Shown: one piece after another, positions 47,573 to 57,373 of the stretch
Layout of the letters: every line of letters starts with the position of its first letter
How positions within the stretch are numbered: the stretch's first letter is position 1
NCBI GenBank assembly: GCA_001829495.1
Contig: MIBJ01000022.1
Coordinates: 17,059 to 81,058, forward strand
DNA length: 64,000 bases
From: Spirochaetes bacterium RBG_16_49_21
GTDB lineage: Bacteria > Spirochaetota > UBA4802 > UBA5550
Direction of reading: 5' to 3'
The notes under the pieces: generated by a model
Database searches by the model: none
Told to the model about the DNA's origin: nothing
What the model saw: the letters and a program-made list of their open reading frames with translations, nothing else
Position numbers and translations under genes: made by a program

Positions 47573-50557
47573 CTAAAAATCCTTGAACACTCCCTTATAA
47601 CTTTTCATTAAAGAATCGATCCTCGCGGCCACAATGACTTCGCCGCCGGTTCCCGCTATCTCCATGATCGGCTCTTCGACCACCCTGCCGATGAGCCCCG
47701 CCGGTAATCCCCTGAATAAGTGCTCGAACTTGTCTTTTTTCGCCGGGTTGACCGAAACCAGTATCCTTCCCTGCGATTCTGAATAAAGGATGTAGTCATT
47801 CCTGCCGGTGGCCGCCGGCACGTCCGAAAGCCGAATGGAGGCGCCGAGCATCCCCGCCATGGCGGACTTTGCCAGCGCCGCTCCCAAGCCGCCCCGCTCC
47901 ACGCTGATGCTCGACGACACGAGCCCCCGCGCAAGGGCCGCCTCAAGGGCCCGGTATAGTTTCATGAAATCATCGGCGTTAACCTTCGGCACCGCGTCGC
48001 CGATGTAGCGCGTGCCGGATATTTGTTCGCCCCTGTACGCACAATACTCGCTGCCGCCGGTCTCATCGTTGGTCATCCCGATGACGTAGATGAGGTCCCC
48101 GGGGAACTTGAAGTCGATAGTCTGGCATTTCCCGACGTCCCTGACCACTCCGATCGACGAAATGAGGAGCGTCGGCGGTATGGAAATAAACGCCTCCCGG
48201 AAATCTTCATCATATCCCCTGAAGTCGTTGTACATGCTGTCCTTGCCTGATATGAACGGCGTTCCGTACGCAACGGCGAAATCAAAACAGGCGCGCGCCG
48301 CTTCCTTGAGCTGGCCTAACCTCTCGGGATTGTCCGAATCGCACCAGCAGAAATTATCAAGGATCGCAAGCTTATCCAGGCTCCCGCCGACCGATATGGC
48401 ATTGCGGATCGCCGTATCGATTGAGCAGGCGGCCATCCAGTACATGTCGATGTCGCCGTATGACGGATACAATCCCTGCGACAGGACGATCCCCTGGTAC
48501 GAGTCAAGCACCGGGCGAAAAACCGCGGCGTTGCCGTTCACCCTGCCCCTGCCCTGGAGGGGCTTGATCACGGAGCCTGCCTGGACCTCATGGTCATACT
48601 GAGCGGACACGAACTCAAAGCTCGCCGTATTGAGCCGGGATATCATGGCATGGAACACCCCGGTCATGTCCGACGGCTCGGAGAACTCGGGACACGGATT
48701 GGGCTTTTTCGTATATGCGGTTGTAAGCCTCTTTCGGGGAAGCCCCTCGTGGAGGAAGGTCATGTCCAGGTCGAAAATCTTCCTCCCGCCGTTGCGGACA
48801 ACGCCCCTGGACCCGGCGTTGAACCTGCCGATAACCGTCGCCTCAACGCCCCGGTCTTTCATGAGCCGGATGAAGCTGTCGAGAGTCCGGTCCGGGACCG
48901 CCACGGTCATCCTCTCCTGGGATTCAGACAGCCATATCTGCCAGGGCGAGAGCCCCGGATACTTGAGCGGCACCCGGTCAAGCTCAACCTCGAACCCCCC
49001 GCATTCCCGCGCCATTTCGGCCACCGAGCAGGAAAGCCCGCCGGCGCCGTTGTCGGTGATGGAGTTGTACAGGCCCCGGTCGCGCGCCTCTTTCACGATT
49101 GCGTCGGAAAGCTTCTTCTGGGTTATGGGATCGCCGATCTGCACCGCCGCGGCCGGGCTTCCGTACGAGAGAGCCTCGGACGAAAAGGTTGCGCCGTGTA
49201 TCCCGTCGCGGCCCACGCGGCCGCCGACCATCACGATATTATCGCCGGGCATGGCCTTTTTTTTATACGCCGGCCTTCCGTCTGCGTTTTTCGGAAGGAG
49301 CCCCACGGTCCCGACGAACACGAGCGGCTTCCCCTTGTACCGCTCGTCAAAATAGAGGAACCCCTGCGGCGTGGGAATGCCGGAGGTGTTCCCCCCTACG
49401 TTAACCCCATGGACCACCCCTTCCATGATGCGCCGGGGCAGGAGCATTTTGCTGTTTTTATCCTTGGTCCGGTACAGCGGCCTTCGATCAGACGGATCGG
49501 CAAAGCAGAAGCCGTAACGGTTGGCAACCGGCTTGGCTGCCATGCCGAAGCCTATGGCGTCCCGGTTTACCCCGACGATCCCGGTGATGGCTCCGCCGAA
49601 GGGATCCAGAGCGCTCGGGCTGTTGTGGGTCTCGACCTTATCGGAGATTATATACTGCTCGTCAAACTCGATGCCCCCGGAATTATCCTCAAAAACGGAA
49701 ACGCAGAAATCCTTTCCCCCTTTTTCCCTGCGGATCCTGAGAGTGGCCTCCTGGATGTAAGCGCGGAAAATACCTTCGGCGATCTCATCCATACCGGCGG
49801 CAAAGATCGTGTGCTTGCAGTGCTCGCTCCAGGTCTGGGCTATGGATTCAAGCTCGATGTCGGTAGGATTGCGCTTTTCCCCGGTCTGGAAATAATCCCG
49901 GATCACGTTCAGGGAAGCCATATCCAGAGCGAGCGGCCCCCGCCGCGTGCCGTCCCGGTCCTCAATACCCTCCCTTCCAATCCTGATCAGGTCGTCATCC
50001 GCAACCGCGAGGTTGACCTCGTCCGCTTCAGGACGTTCCGATATCCTGACCAGGGGCATTTCCTCGCCCATGCCTGACTGTGCCGCGTAGTCCCCGGCCG
50101 ACCGTATCTTCCGCCTCTGTATGAGCGGGTTATACAGCTCTGCGCTGATCTCGTCAATCTCCGGGCGGGACAGGGAACCGGAAAAAAAATACGTTATGGA
50201 AAAAAAGACCGATTTTTCGATATCCAGGCCGATCTTCAATAGATCTTCGATGGATTCGCGCACCGTATGCGCGGTATTGTCAGTCGTGCCGGGAAGAAAG
50301 CCGATCTCCACCGCATAGCTGAAGCCTTCCGGCGTATAGGGCCTGTTGATCAGATATTCCTGGATCACCGGCTGTACCAGGAGCCCGGCAACCGCCTCCG
50401 CCTGCCGGTCGCTTAAGTCCGCGTCGATGAGGTAGTTGTCCGATAGATGCACCCGGGCCACGGCAAAGCCCATAGCCGCAAGCTTTTCCCTCAATACCCC
50501 GCAGCGGGGATCCGCATACTTGTGGAAAACCTCGATTCTATATCTGGCGTTATTCAT
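47573..50557 (-). CDS. purL: PurS-PurL fusion of phosphoribosylformylglycinamidine synthase
   Basis: 994 residues. The N-terminal 80 or so residues (YRIEVFHKYADPRCGVL...AVARVHLSDNYLIDADL) look like a PurS-type domain, followed by a second PurS-like stretch (YAVEIGFLPGTTDN). The rest is the two-domain PurL ATPase with QTWSEHCKHTIF, VGVNRDAIGFGMAAKP and GGAGLSCSVAEM and a C-terminal GRNDYILYSESQG. It has no glutaminase domain, which PurQ supplies. This is the three-part arrangement in two polypeptides, as in other bacteria with PurSL. Single long gene, no interruption. Confidence 0.92.
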   Translation of the reverse strand: MNNARYRIEVFHKYADPRCGVLREKLAAMGFAVARVHLSDNYLIDADLSDRQAEAVAGLLVQPVIQEYLINRPYTPEGFSYAVEIGFLPGTTDNTAHTVRESIEDLLKIGLDIEKSVFFSITYFFSGSLSRPEIDEISAELYNPLIQRRKIRSAGDYAAQSGMGEEMPLVRISERPEADEVNLAVADDDLIRIGREGIEDRDGTRRGPLALDMASLNVIRDYFQTGEKRNPTDIELESIAQTWSEHCKHTIFAAGMDEIAEGIFRAYIQEATLRIRREKGGKDFCVSVFEDNSGGIEFDEQYIISDKVETHNSPSALDPFGGAITGIVGVNRDAIGFGMAAKPVANRYGFCFADPSDRRPLYRTKDKNSKMLLPRRIMEGVVHGVNVGGNTSGIPTPQGFLYFDERYKGKPLVFVGTVGLLPKNADGRPAYKKKAMPGDNIVMVGGRVGRDGIHGATFSSEALSYGSPAAAVQIGDPITQKKLSDAIVKEARDRGLYNSITDNGAGGLSCSVAEMARECGGFEVELDRVPLKYPGLSPWQIWLSESQERMTVAVPDRTLDSFIRLMKDRGVEATVIGRFNAGSRGVVRNGGRKIFDLDMTFLHEGLPRKRLTTAYTKKPNPCPEFSEPSDMTGVFHAMISRLNTASFEFVSAQYDHEVQAGSVIKPLQGRGRVNGNAAVFRPVLDSYQGIVLSQGLYPSYGDIDMYWMAACSIDTAIRNAISVGGSLDKLAILDNFCWCDSDNPERLGQLKEAARACFDFAVAYGTPFISGKDSMYNDFRGYDEDFREAFISIPPTLLISSIGVVRDVGKCQTIDFKFPGDLIYVIGMTNDETGGSEYCAYRGEQISGTRYIGDAVPKVNADDFMKLYRALEAALARGLVSSSISVERGGLGAALAKSAMAGMLGASIRLSDVPAATGRNDYILYSESQGRILVSVNPAKKDKFEHLFRGLPAGLIGRVVEEPIMEIAGTGGEVIVAARIDSLMKSYKGVFKDF

Positions 50558-50624
50558 TAATCAAGCCTGAACAAAGAACAACGTAATAATACGCCGTTTA
50601 TTGTCCAGAAATTTTCTTCATAAA

Positions 50625-50662
50625 GCCATGAAGGCGGGGATACGCATCCCCGCCTTCATGGC
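50625..50662. repeat. 38-base palindromic repeat
   Basis: Perfect 17-base arms (GCCATGAAGGCGGGGAT and complement) around ACGC. Same family as the repeat at 36865-36908. Confidence 0.85.
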
Positions 50663-50680
50663 GAACCCGCCGCTCTCATT

Positions 50681-52495
50681 TCATTCCATATCCGGAGGAT
50701 ACATGGCATCGATTCCTTTTGCGTATTTCTCCTCAATGACCCTGCGCTTCACCTTCTGGGTCGGCGTCAGCTCTCCCGTGGCCTGTGTCCACTCAGCGTC
50801 CAGAAGCGTGAATTTCCGAATCTGCTCGACGCGCGCATACTGCATTGTGTTTTTCTCTATTTCATCTCCGATGAGTTTTACCACTGCATCCTGTCGGATC
50901 AGATCCTTGTTATTGGAGAATGATATATTGTTTTTCTTGGCCCATTTCTGGAGCGCGTCAAAATTGGGGATTATCAGCGCTGACAGATATTTCTTCCGGT
51001 CGCCGATAACCGCAACCTGTTCTATAAACGGGGACGTCCGCAGGCTGTTTTCAATGTTCTGCGGTGAAATATTTTTACCGCCCGCAGTTACTATGATATC
51101 CTTGACCCTGCCGGTGATCTTGAGAAAACCCTCCTCATCTATGACTCCGATATCACCGGTTTTGAACCACCCGTCCCTGGTGAAGACCTCCTTAGTGGCC
51201 TTTGGATTCTTATAGTAGCCCTTCATGACCTGGGGACCCTTTATAAGAAGCTCGCCGTCGTCCGCGATCCTGGCCTTGGTGTGCGGTACCGGCTGGCCTA
51301 CCGTTCCCGGTTTGATGTGCCAGGGCCGGTTAAAATGAGTCACCGGCGTTGTCTCGGTAAGGCCGAATCCCTCCAGAACCTTGAGCCCCATGCCAAGAAA
51401 AAATTCAGTGTCCGACACTGACAGCGGTGCTCCGCCTGAATTCGCGAATCTGAGCCTGTCCAGGCCGATGGCCTTTTTCAGGTTAGCAAATACAAGCCTG
51501 TCCGCGAGATTATATTGAAACGCGAACAATCCCGTGCGCGGAATATCCTTACACATATAGGGAAGATTTTTAGCCGCAATGCCAACCGCCCAATTGAATA
51601 TTTTTTTCTTGATTGGGGGCGCATCGGCGACCTTTGCGAGTATTCCCGCGTGGAGCTTCTCATATATGCGGGGCACGCTCACGATGATAGTGGGGCGTAC
51701 CTCCAGGAAATTTTCCAGCAGTTTCGAGATGTCCTCTGCGAATGCCACTTTAGATCCAATGATAATCGATATATAATAACCGCAGGTCATCTCTAATGAA
51801 TGCGACAAGGGAAGAAACGAAAGCATGGTGTCGTCTTCACCCATATAATCCTTAACCTCGCCGGAAACATTTTTCGCATCCGCGACAAAATTGTTATGGG
51901 TAAGCATGACGCCCTTGGGATTCCCGGTCGTGCCCGAGGTATAAATCAAGGTTGATAGATCGCCCGGCTTAATGGAGGCGAGCCGCTTATCAAATTCATT
52001 TTTCTTCTTATATCCCCGCCCGATTGCGTATGCCTCCGATATCATGATCACATCCTTTTTCTTTTTTTTATATTCATCGAAAATTACAATCTGCTTCAGT
52101 TTCCTGAGCTTGGGCTTGACCTTCAGAACGCGTTCTAAAATCTCCTCGTTACCTGCAAAACAGAGCCGCGTATCGGAGTTGCCGAGAATATACTGCGCCT
52201 CCTCAGCCGAGTTGGTCGCGTATATCGGCACGCTCACCGCGCCTATGGAAAGGGTTGCCTGGCTTGCCACCCACCATTCATGCCGGTTCGGCGAAAAGAG
52301 CGCGATCTTATCGCCCTTTTTGACCCCCTTGGACAACAGGTAATAAGCAAGGTCATGAATCTTCCTGTTCATCTCCGCCCATGACAGGTCAACATACCTG
52401 CCCCCTTTTTTATATGCAACCGCCGCTTTAGTGCCGTACTTTTCAGCCTGGTTTTGAAAAATAGCGGGCATGCATGTTTCTTTAAACTTTCCCAT
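50681..52495 (-). CDS. long-chain acyl-CoA synthetase (AMP-forming)
   Basis: 604 residues, cytoplasmic or membrane-associated. ANL superfamily motifs are present: the phosphate-binding loop LIYTSGTTGNPKGVMLTHNN, FGLTETTPVTHFNRP, and the C-terminal YYKNPKATKEVFTRDGWFKTGDIG followed by TAGGKNISPQNIE with the catalytic Lys region. The length and the KGDKIALFSPNRHEWW segment fit long-chain fatty-acyl-CoA ligases of the FadD15 type. A GGAGGC-type site precedes the ATG. It is flanked by dispersed repeats on both sides, so it stands alone. Confidence 0.9.
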   Translation of the reverse strand: MGKFKETCMPAIFQNQAEKYGTKAAVAYKKGGRYVDLSWAEMNRKIHDLAYYLLSKGVKKGDKIALFSPNRHEWWVASQATLSIGAVSVPIYATNSAEEAQYILGNSDTRLCFAGNEEILERVLKVKPKLRKLKQIVIFDEYKKKKKDVIMISEAYAIGRGYKKKNEFDKRLASIKPGDLSTLIYTSGTTGNPKGVMLTHNNFVADAKNVSGEVKDYMGEDDTMLSFLPLSHSLEMTCGYYISIIIGSKVAFAEDISKLLENFLEVRPTIIVSVPRIYEKLHAGILAKVADAPPIKKKIFNWAVGIAAKNLPYMCKDIPRTGLFAFQYNLADRLVFANLKKAIGLDRLRFANSGGAPLSVSDTEFFLGMGLKVLEGFGLTETTPVTHFNRPWHIKPGTVGQPVPHTKARIADDGELLIKGPQVMKGYYKNPKATKEVFTRDGWFKTGDIGVIDEEGFLKITGRVKDIIVTAGGKNISPQNIENSLRTSPFIEQVAVIGDRKKYLSALIIPNFDALQKWAKKNNISFSNNKDLIRQDAVVKLIGDEIEKNTMQYARVEQIRKFTLLDAEWTQATGELTPTQKVKRRVIEEKYAKGIDAMYPPDME

Positions 52496-52599
52496 AAAGC
52501 CTCCTCTTTATTATTAAACGCCGTTTAGTTCCTGAGTTCGATTACACGATCAACGTAAATTTGTAAAATTGTCAAATTATTAATTGAATATTTGCTTCT

Positions 52600-52752
52600 A
52601 CTATCAAATTATTCAGCCCCCTTAACCCCCGCTATCATTACCACATCTTTTAATCGAGCCTCCCGGCCCCCTACATCCCCCAAAGGGGGACTTGGAGAGT
52701 ATGTATTATTATTAATAGCCCCCCTCCGGCAGGGTTGGGTTGCGGCGCATCT
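52600..52752. repeat. C-rich intergenic repeat (CCCCCT family), copy 1
   Basis: It contains ACCACATCTTTTAATCGAGC, CGGCCCCCTACATCCCCC and AAAGGGGGACTTGG, then AGCCCCCCTCCGGCAGGGT and GGGTTGCGG. The same modules, in other order and orientation, occur in 56040-56400. Non-coding. It separates uvrA from the acyl-CoA ligase gene. Confidence 0.7.
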
Positions 52753-55620
52753 CTAATCGCATTTCCCTGAGCGGGCGGTCCGGTCCCTGAACATCCTTTT
52801 GAGGAACTGGCCGGTATAGGATTTCTTCACCGCGGTGATATTTTCCGGACTCCCCTCGGCGACGACCGTGCCGCCGTCGTCGCCGCCCTCCGGACCAAGG
52901 TCAACGACCCAGTCGGCGGTCTTGATCACGTCCAGGTTGTGCTCGATCACGATCACCGTATTCCCCTTGTCAACGAGCGACTGGAGCACGTCGATGAGCT
53001 TCTGGATATCCGCGAAATGGAGCCCGGTGGTCGGCTCGTCGAGCAGGTACAGGGTTTTGCCGGTGGCGCGCTTGGACAGCTCGGCGGAAAGCTTGACCCT
53101 CTGGGCCTCGCCCCCGGACAGGGTCGTGGCAGGCTGCCCGAGCTTGATGTACCCGAGGCCGACCCGGTTGAGGGTTTCAAGCTTGTTTCGGACCCCCGGT
53201 ATGCTGTCGAAAAAGGCGAGCGCCTCCTCCACGGTCATCTCAAGTATTTCGTATACGTTCTTCCTTTTGTACCGGATATCCAGGGTCTCGTGATTGTACC
53301 GGAGCCCCTTGCACACGTCACAGGTGATGTATACGTCCGGGAGAAAATGCATCTCGATCTTGATCATGCCGTCGCCGAAGCACGATTCGCATCTGCCTCC
53401 CGGCACATTGAAGGAAAACCTGCCCGGTTTATATCCCCGCATTCTCGAATCCGGCAGCCGGGCGAGAAGCTCGCGGATCGGCGTGAAGACCCCGGTATAG
53501 GTCGCCGGATTCGACCGCGGGGTCCTCCCGATCGGAGATTGGTCGATATCGATCACCTTGTCGATTTTCTCGATTCCGATAAGCTTGTCGAACTTGCCCG
53601 GATATTTTTTTGACTTCATGACCAGGGATGACAAAGCCTTGTACAGAATGTCGATCACGAGCGTCGACTTGCCGGATCCGGATACTCCGGTCACCGCGCA
53701 GAGCACGCCGAGGGGAAATTTCACGTTTATGTTTTTTAAATTATTCTCATGCGCCCCTTTGATCTCGATGAAATCAAGAGGCTCCCGGCGCGCCTCCGGC
53801 ACCTGAATGAAGCACTCACCCGCCAGGTACCTGCCGGTCAAGGAATTGGCGTCCGCTTCTATGGCTGCGGGGCTCCCCACGGCAACCAGATACCCGCCGT
53901 GCAGGCCGGCGCCCGGTCCAAGATCCACGACGAAATCGGCGCTGCGGATGGTATCCTCATCGTGCTCCACCACGATGACCGTGTTCCCCAGATCGCGGAG
54001 CCGCTTTAACGTGGCCAGAAGCTTTTTATTGTCCTTCTGATGCAGGCCGATGCTCGGCTCATCAAGAACGTACAGAACGCCGGTAAGGCTCGACCCGATC
54101 TGCGTGGCAAGCTTTATGCGCTGGGATTCGCCGCCGGAGAGCGTGCCTGCGGCCCGGTCCAGGGTAAGGTAATCGATGCCCACATCCGCCAGGAACCTAA
54201 GCCGCTCCCGGATCTCCTTCATGATCCGCACCGCAATCGTGCTCTCGGCCGGGGAAAGCTCGATCTCCTGAAAGAGCCGGTGGGCGTCGGCGATGGAGAG
54301 CGCGGTGATCCGGTCTATGGTGTGTCCCGCCACCTGCACGGCAAGGCTCTCGGGTTTGAGCCGCTTGCCTCCGCATTTACCGCACACGCTGTTGGACATG
54401 AATCCCTCCATCCATATCCGCATATCCTCTGATTTGGTCTCCCGGTAACGCCGGTCGAGGTTGGGGATCACCCCTTCGAACTTCCGGGCAAACCGGTATT
54501 CCGCATTCTCCCTTTTGACCGTGTAATTGATCTTTTTCCCCTCAGAGCCGTACAGGATGATGTCTTTGATCCGCTTCGGGAGCTTTTTCCAGGGGGTATG
54601 CGCGTCGAAGCCGAGATTCCTTTCAAGATTGCGTATCTGATCGAGATACCAGTAGCTCGTGGTTTTTCCCCAGACCTCAAGCACTCCCGCATACAGGGAT
54701 TTGTCCGGGTCGGATACGATGAGCTCCGGATCAAACTGCAAAATGAACCCGAGCCCTCCGCACTCGGCGCAGGCGCCGTAGGGGCTGTTGAATGAAAACA
54801 TGCGGGGGGAGAGTTCCGAAATCGATATGCCGCATTCCGGACAGGAGAGCTTTGAGGAAAAGAGGCGCTCAGCCTGGCCGTCCGAGCCGCCGGGATTCTT
54901 CTCATCGATAAGGACATTGACCAGGCCGTCGGCTATTTCCAGCGATGTCTCCACGGATTCGGCCATGCGGGAACGGATGCCCTCCTTGACCGTGATCCGG
55001 TCCACAACTATCTCGACGGCGTGTTTCCTGTTTTTATCAAGCTTGATCTCTTCCGCGAGATCCCTCATCTCACCGTCGACCCGGACGCGCACAAAGCCTT
55101 TCTTCCTGGCCAGATCAAATTTATCCGCATGCTCGCCCTTCCTTCCCCGGACCAGTGGCGAAAGTATCTGAAGCCTCGTACCGTCGGGATAGGCGAGCAG
55201 GCTCCCGACGATCTGGTCAAGGGACTGCGATACTATCCTCTTCCCGCAGACCGGACAGTGGGGAACGCCGATCCGCGCGAACAGGAGCCTGAAGTAATCG
55301 TATATCTCGGTGACGGTTCCGACGGTGGAGCGCGGATTGCGGTGAGTCGTCTTCTGTTCTATGGAAATGGCGGGAGACAGGCCGTCGATATAGTCTACAT
55401 CGGGCTTTTCCATAAGCCCTAAAAACTGGCGCGCATATGACGAAAGGGACTCCACGTATCTGCGCTGTCCCTCGGCATAAATGGTATCAAAGGCAAGAGA
55501 AGATTTTCCCGAGCCTGACAGGCCGGTGATGACAATAAGCTTATCTCTCGGGATTTCCAGGGAAATATTCTTTAGATTGTGCTCGCGGGCGCCTTTAATA
55601 ACAATGGCTCGATTACTCAT
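52753..55620 (-). CDS. uvrA: excinuclease ABC subunit A (UvrA)
   Basis: 955 residues, the DNA-damage recognition ATPase of nucleotide excision repair. Two ABC ATPase modules: Walker [20 protein letters not shown] near the start and [18 protein letters not shown] in the second half, signatures [13 protein letters not shown] and [13 protein letters not shown]. Zinc-binding CxxC pairs occur in [17 protein letters not shown] and CESCFGDG. The start is set at 55620 because ATGA overlaps the stop of the upstream acidic zinc-ribbon gene; a longer start at 55656 would lie inside that gene. Normal length. Confidence 0.97.
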   Translation of the reverse strand: MSNRAIVIKGAREHNLKNISLEIPRDKLIVITGLSGSGKSSLAFDTIYAEGQRRYVESLSSYARQFLGLMEKPDVDYIDGLSPAISIEQKTTHRNPRSTVGTVTEIYDYFRLLFARIGVPHCPVCGKRIVSQSLDQIVGSLLAYPDGTRLQILSPLVRGRKGEHADKFDLARKKGFVRVRVDGEMRDLAEEIKLDKNRKHAVEIVVDRITVKEGIRSRMAESVETSLEIADGLVNVLIDEKNPGGSDGQAERLFSSKLSCPECGISISELSPRMFSFNSPYGACAECGGLGFILQFDPELIVSDPDKSLYAGVLEVWGKTTSYWYLDQIRNLERNLGFDAHTPWKKLPKRIKDIILYGSEGKKINYTVKRENAEYRFARKFEGVIPNLDRRYRETKSEDMRIWMEGFMSNSVCGKCGGKRLKPESLAVQVAGHTIDRITALSIADAHRLFQEIELSPAESTIAVRIMKEIRERLRFLADVGIDYLTLDRAAGTLSGGESQRIKLATQIGSSLTGVLYVLDEPSIGLHQKDNKKLLATLKRLRDLGNTVIVVEHDEDTIRSADFVVDLGPGAGLHGGYLVAVGSPAAIEADANSLTGRYLAGECFIQVPEARREPLDFIEIKGAHENNLKNINVKFPLGVLCAVTGVSGSGKSTLVIDILYKALSSLVMKSKKYPGKFDKLIGIEKIDKVIDIDQSPIGRTPRSNPATYTGVFTPIRELLARLPDSRMRGYKPGRFSFNVPGGRCESCFGDGMIKIEMHFLPDVYITCDVCKGLRYNHETLDIRYKRKNVYEILEMTVEEALAFFDSIPGVRNKLETLNRVGLGYIKLGQPATTLSGGEAQRVKLSAELSKRATGKTLYLLDEPTTGLHFADIQKLIDVLQSLVDKGNTVIVIEHNLDVIKTADWVVDLGPEGGDDGGTVVAEGSPENITAVKKSYTGQFLKRMFRDRTARSGKCD

Positions 55621-55991
55621 ATAAGGGTAACATTCATGGAGCCGCACATGGGACATATTATATCCAATGCATCTTCCACTTCGCCCTTTTTTCTGACGAC
55701 TATGTCATCCCATCGATAGTCGCATTCTTCACAGGCGTAGCTCACCGTGATTTTTTTCTCTTCCTCTTCCCATCCAAGCTCGTCAAATTTCTCAAGAGCC
55801 TCGTTCTTTTCCTCTTCCTCTTCCTCTTCCTCTTCATTATCCTCTTCGTCGGTGTCGTGCAGTTCTTCACCCTGATCTAGGGCAGGGGAATTATCCTCTA
55901 ATTCTTCTCCATCGTAATGCTTCTCGTAATAATCATCCTCATAGACTTCGTCATTGAAATCTTTTTCATGATAATCGTTGGCCATGACCAT
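55617..55991 (-). CDS. acidic zinc-ribbon protein, coupled to uvrA
   Basis: 124 residues. The first two thirds are extremely acidic (a run of about ten glutamates from near residue 52), with tyrosine/aspartate repeats at the start. The C-terminal third is a zinc ribbon, CEECDYRW and then CPMCGSMN. It resembles FYDLN-acid type proteins by layout, without matching one clearly. The stop overlaps the UvrA start by four bases (ATGA). An in-frame ATG at codon 3 (MAND) is equally possible. Function unknown; coupling suggests a link to repair or simple co-expression. Confidence 0.75.
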   Translation of the reverse strand: MVMANDYHEKDFNDEVYEDDYYEKHYDGEELEDNSPALDQGEELHDTDEEDNEEEEEEEEEKNEALEKFDELGWEEEEKKITVSYACEECDYRWDDIVVRKKGEVEDALDIICPMCGSMNVTLI

Positions 55992-56477
55992 ACCCTGTTT
56001 AATGTAATTTTAAATTCGGACGTCCGGCGGTCCGACAGGTTACGTATAATATTACTTCCCCGCAGGGCCCCCCTGCGTCGCCAGTTTGGGTTGCGGGCGA
56101 AGTCCGCATTATGATACAAAAATACTGTTTTTTTCTTCGAGAGTAAACACCAGAATCAGAAAATATTCTCTTCTTTTTTTGTCAAAAATTTTTTTATTTT
56201 TTAAATTTAACTCCTCGCCCCCCAACCCCCCGGAGGGGGGCTTAGGTTTACATTCAAATTAATCCATTGGTTACCCATGCCCTCAAAGGAGACAATGATA
56301 TATGTTTATCAGCTATAATGCTTATTTGACAGAAACTTTTAAGTCCCCCTCCGGGGGGGATTTAGGGGGCCGTTAAGCTTGGTTTAAAGATGTGGGTGAT
56401 GATTAGTCATTGCAGTTATACAATGGCATATAAACTTTACATCTCAGGCAGGGGCCGCGGGTGAGGGTGAAAGTGCC
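55992..56477. repeat. intergenic repeat tract (CCCCCT family), no gene
   Basis: 486 bases with no credible gene. It holds GGGCCCCCCTGCGTCGCCAG with GGGTTGCGGGCG (about 56070-56105), CCCCCCGGAGGGGGGC (about 56230), and CCCCCTCCGGGGGGGA with a reverse-oriented block ending AAAGATGTGGGTGATGATTAG (56343-56406). These blocks match parts of 52600-52752. The AT-rich stretch around 56130-56210 may hold the promoter for the acidic protein/uvrA unit. Confidence 0.65.
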
Positions 56478-57044
56478 TCACTTGATCAGCTTCATCACTG
56501 CGTCCGGCCTGATGTTGGTAATGTCGCCGATATTGGCCGTTCCCAGCCGTGAAAACATTGAGTCGATATTAGATTCGATGCTCTTCAGCCGTGAAGCTCC
56601 GACAAGGTCCGAGGCCATGATATTGTCGAGCTCCACCTGAAGCTTTTTCAAGCGATTTATCTCGTCATTGATGAGCCCGCTGTTTTTTTCCTGCTGCGCC
56701 GTCAAATTCAGCCCTGTTACGGGGTCGCCGATAAACGCACGAAGAACCTCCTTACCCTCGAAGGTCACGCTTTTCAGGATATTCTGCTGATTTTTTCCGT
56801 TGTTCTGCAGATCATTGCGGAGCTGCTCGATGCCGTCCCTGATTATCTGGTTTCTGGTAAGCGATGACTGTATTTCCCGGAACTCGGATTCTATGGCATC
56901 CAGACGAACGGTTAACCTGTTCCCGATCGAAACGGAATCCGTCTTGGCATCGCTTTTCTTCGTATCGAGATTCTTTTCCTCGAGCTCCTTCTGATTATTA
57001 ATTTTTCGTGCGCTCCCCAGTATGCTGTCGATCGATATTTTCAT
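56478..57044 (-). CDS. coiled-coil protein of unknown function
   Basis: 188 residues, no signal peptide. MKISIDSILGSARKIN is followed by a charged stretch and a long predicted coiled coil (about residues 45-150), with ITNIRPDAVMKLI at the end. The helical pattern with polar Asn/Gln-rich surface resembles flagellin-associated or chaperone-type proteins, but no specific family is recognised. A GGAGGGTGT ribosome-binding site precedes the ATG. Confidence 0.65.
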   Translation of the reverse strand: MKISIDSILGSARKINNQKELEEKNLDTKKSDAKTDSVSIGNRLTVRLDAIESEFREIQSSLTRNQIIRDGIEQLRNDLQNNGKNQQNILKSVTFEGKEVLRAFIGDPVTGLNLTAQQEKNSGLINDEINRLKKLQVELDNIMASDLVGASRLKSIESNIDSMFSRLGTANIGDITNIRPDAVMKLIK

Positions 57045-57084
57045 TTTACACCCTCCTTGGTGTTAGGTTTGTTAATCTCCCTTT

Positions 57085-57285
57085 CGCTGACCTCACCCGC
57101 GCTCCGCGCACGCCGAGCGCTATTTGGACTTCCTGTCCGCGCTCGGCACTGCAACATCCTGTTGGGAGCCTCTCCCCTTAAGCGCGGAAAAAAGGAGAGG
57201 GTTTCCGTGATATTAAGCTCCGTCCTGAGACTCCCCCTCTCCTTTTTCCATTTCCTAATAGGAGAGGGGGCGGGGGGTGAGGTCC
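57085..57285. repeat. GC-rich inverted repeat (TGACCTCACCC family), copy 3 with insert
   Basis: The ends match copies 1 and 2 (TGACCTCACCCGCGCTCCGC ... GGGGGGTGAGGTC). Between the left end and the CCTCTCC block lies an extra piece of about 55 bases with its own inverted repeat GCCGAGCGC/GCGCTCGGC. That suggests one element inserted into another. Non-coding. Confidence 0.8.
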
Positions 57286-57373
57286 TCTCTGTGAGAACGT
57301 CTTTTTAGACAGCCTCAGAACAACATTAATAATTATGTATCTAATTTATCATAAAATGTCAAGTTTTTTTCAT

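Noticed and set aside
48590..50077. 495-codon plus-strand frame opposite purL
   Set aside because: PurL motifs on the minus strand are complete across the interval. The long antisense frame is expected from GC-rich codon use.
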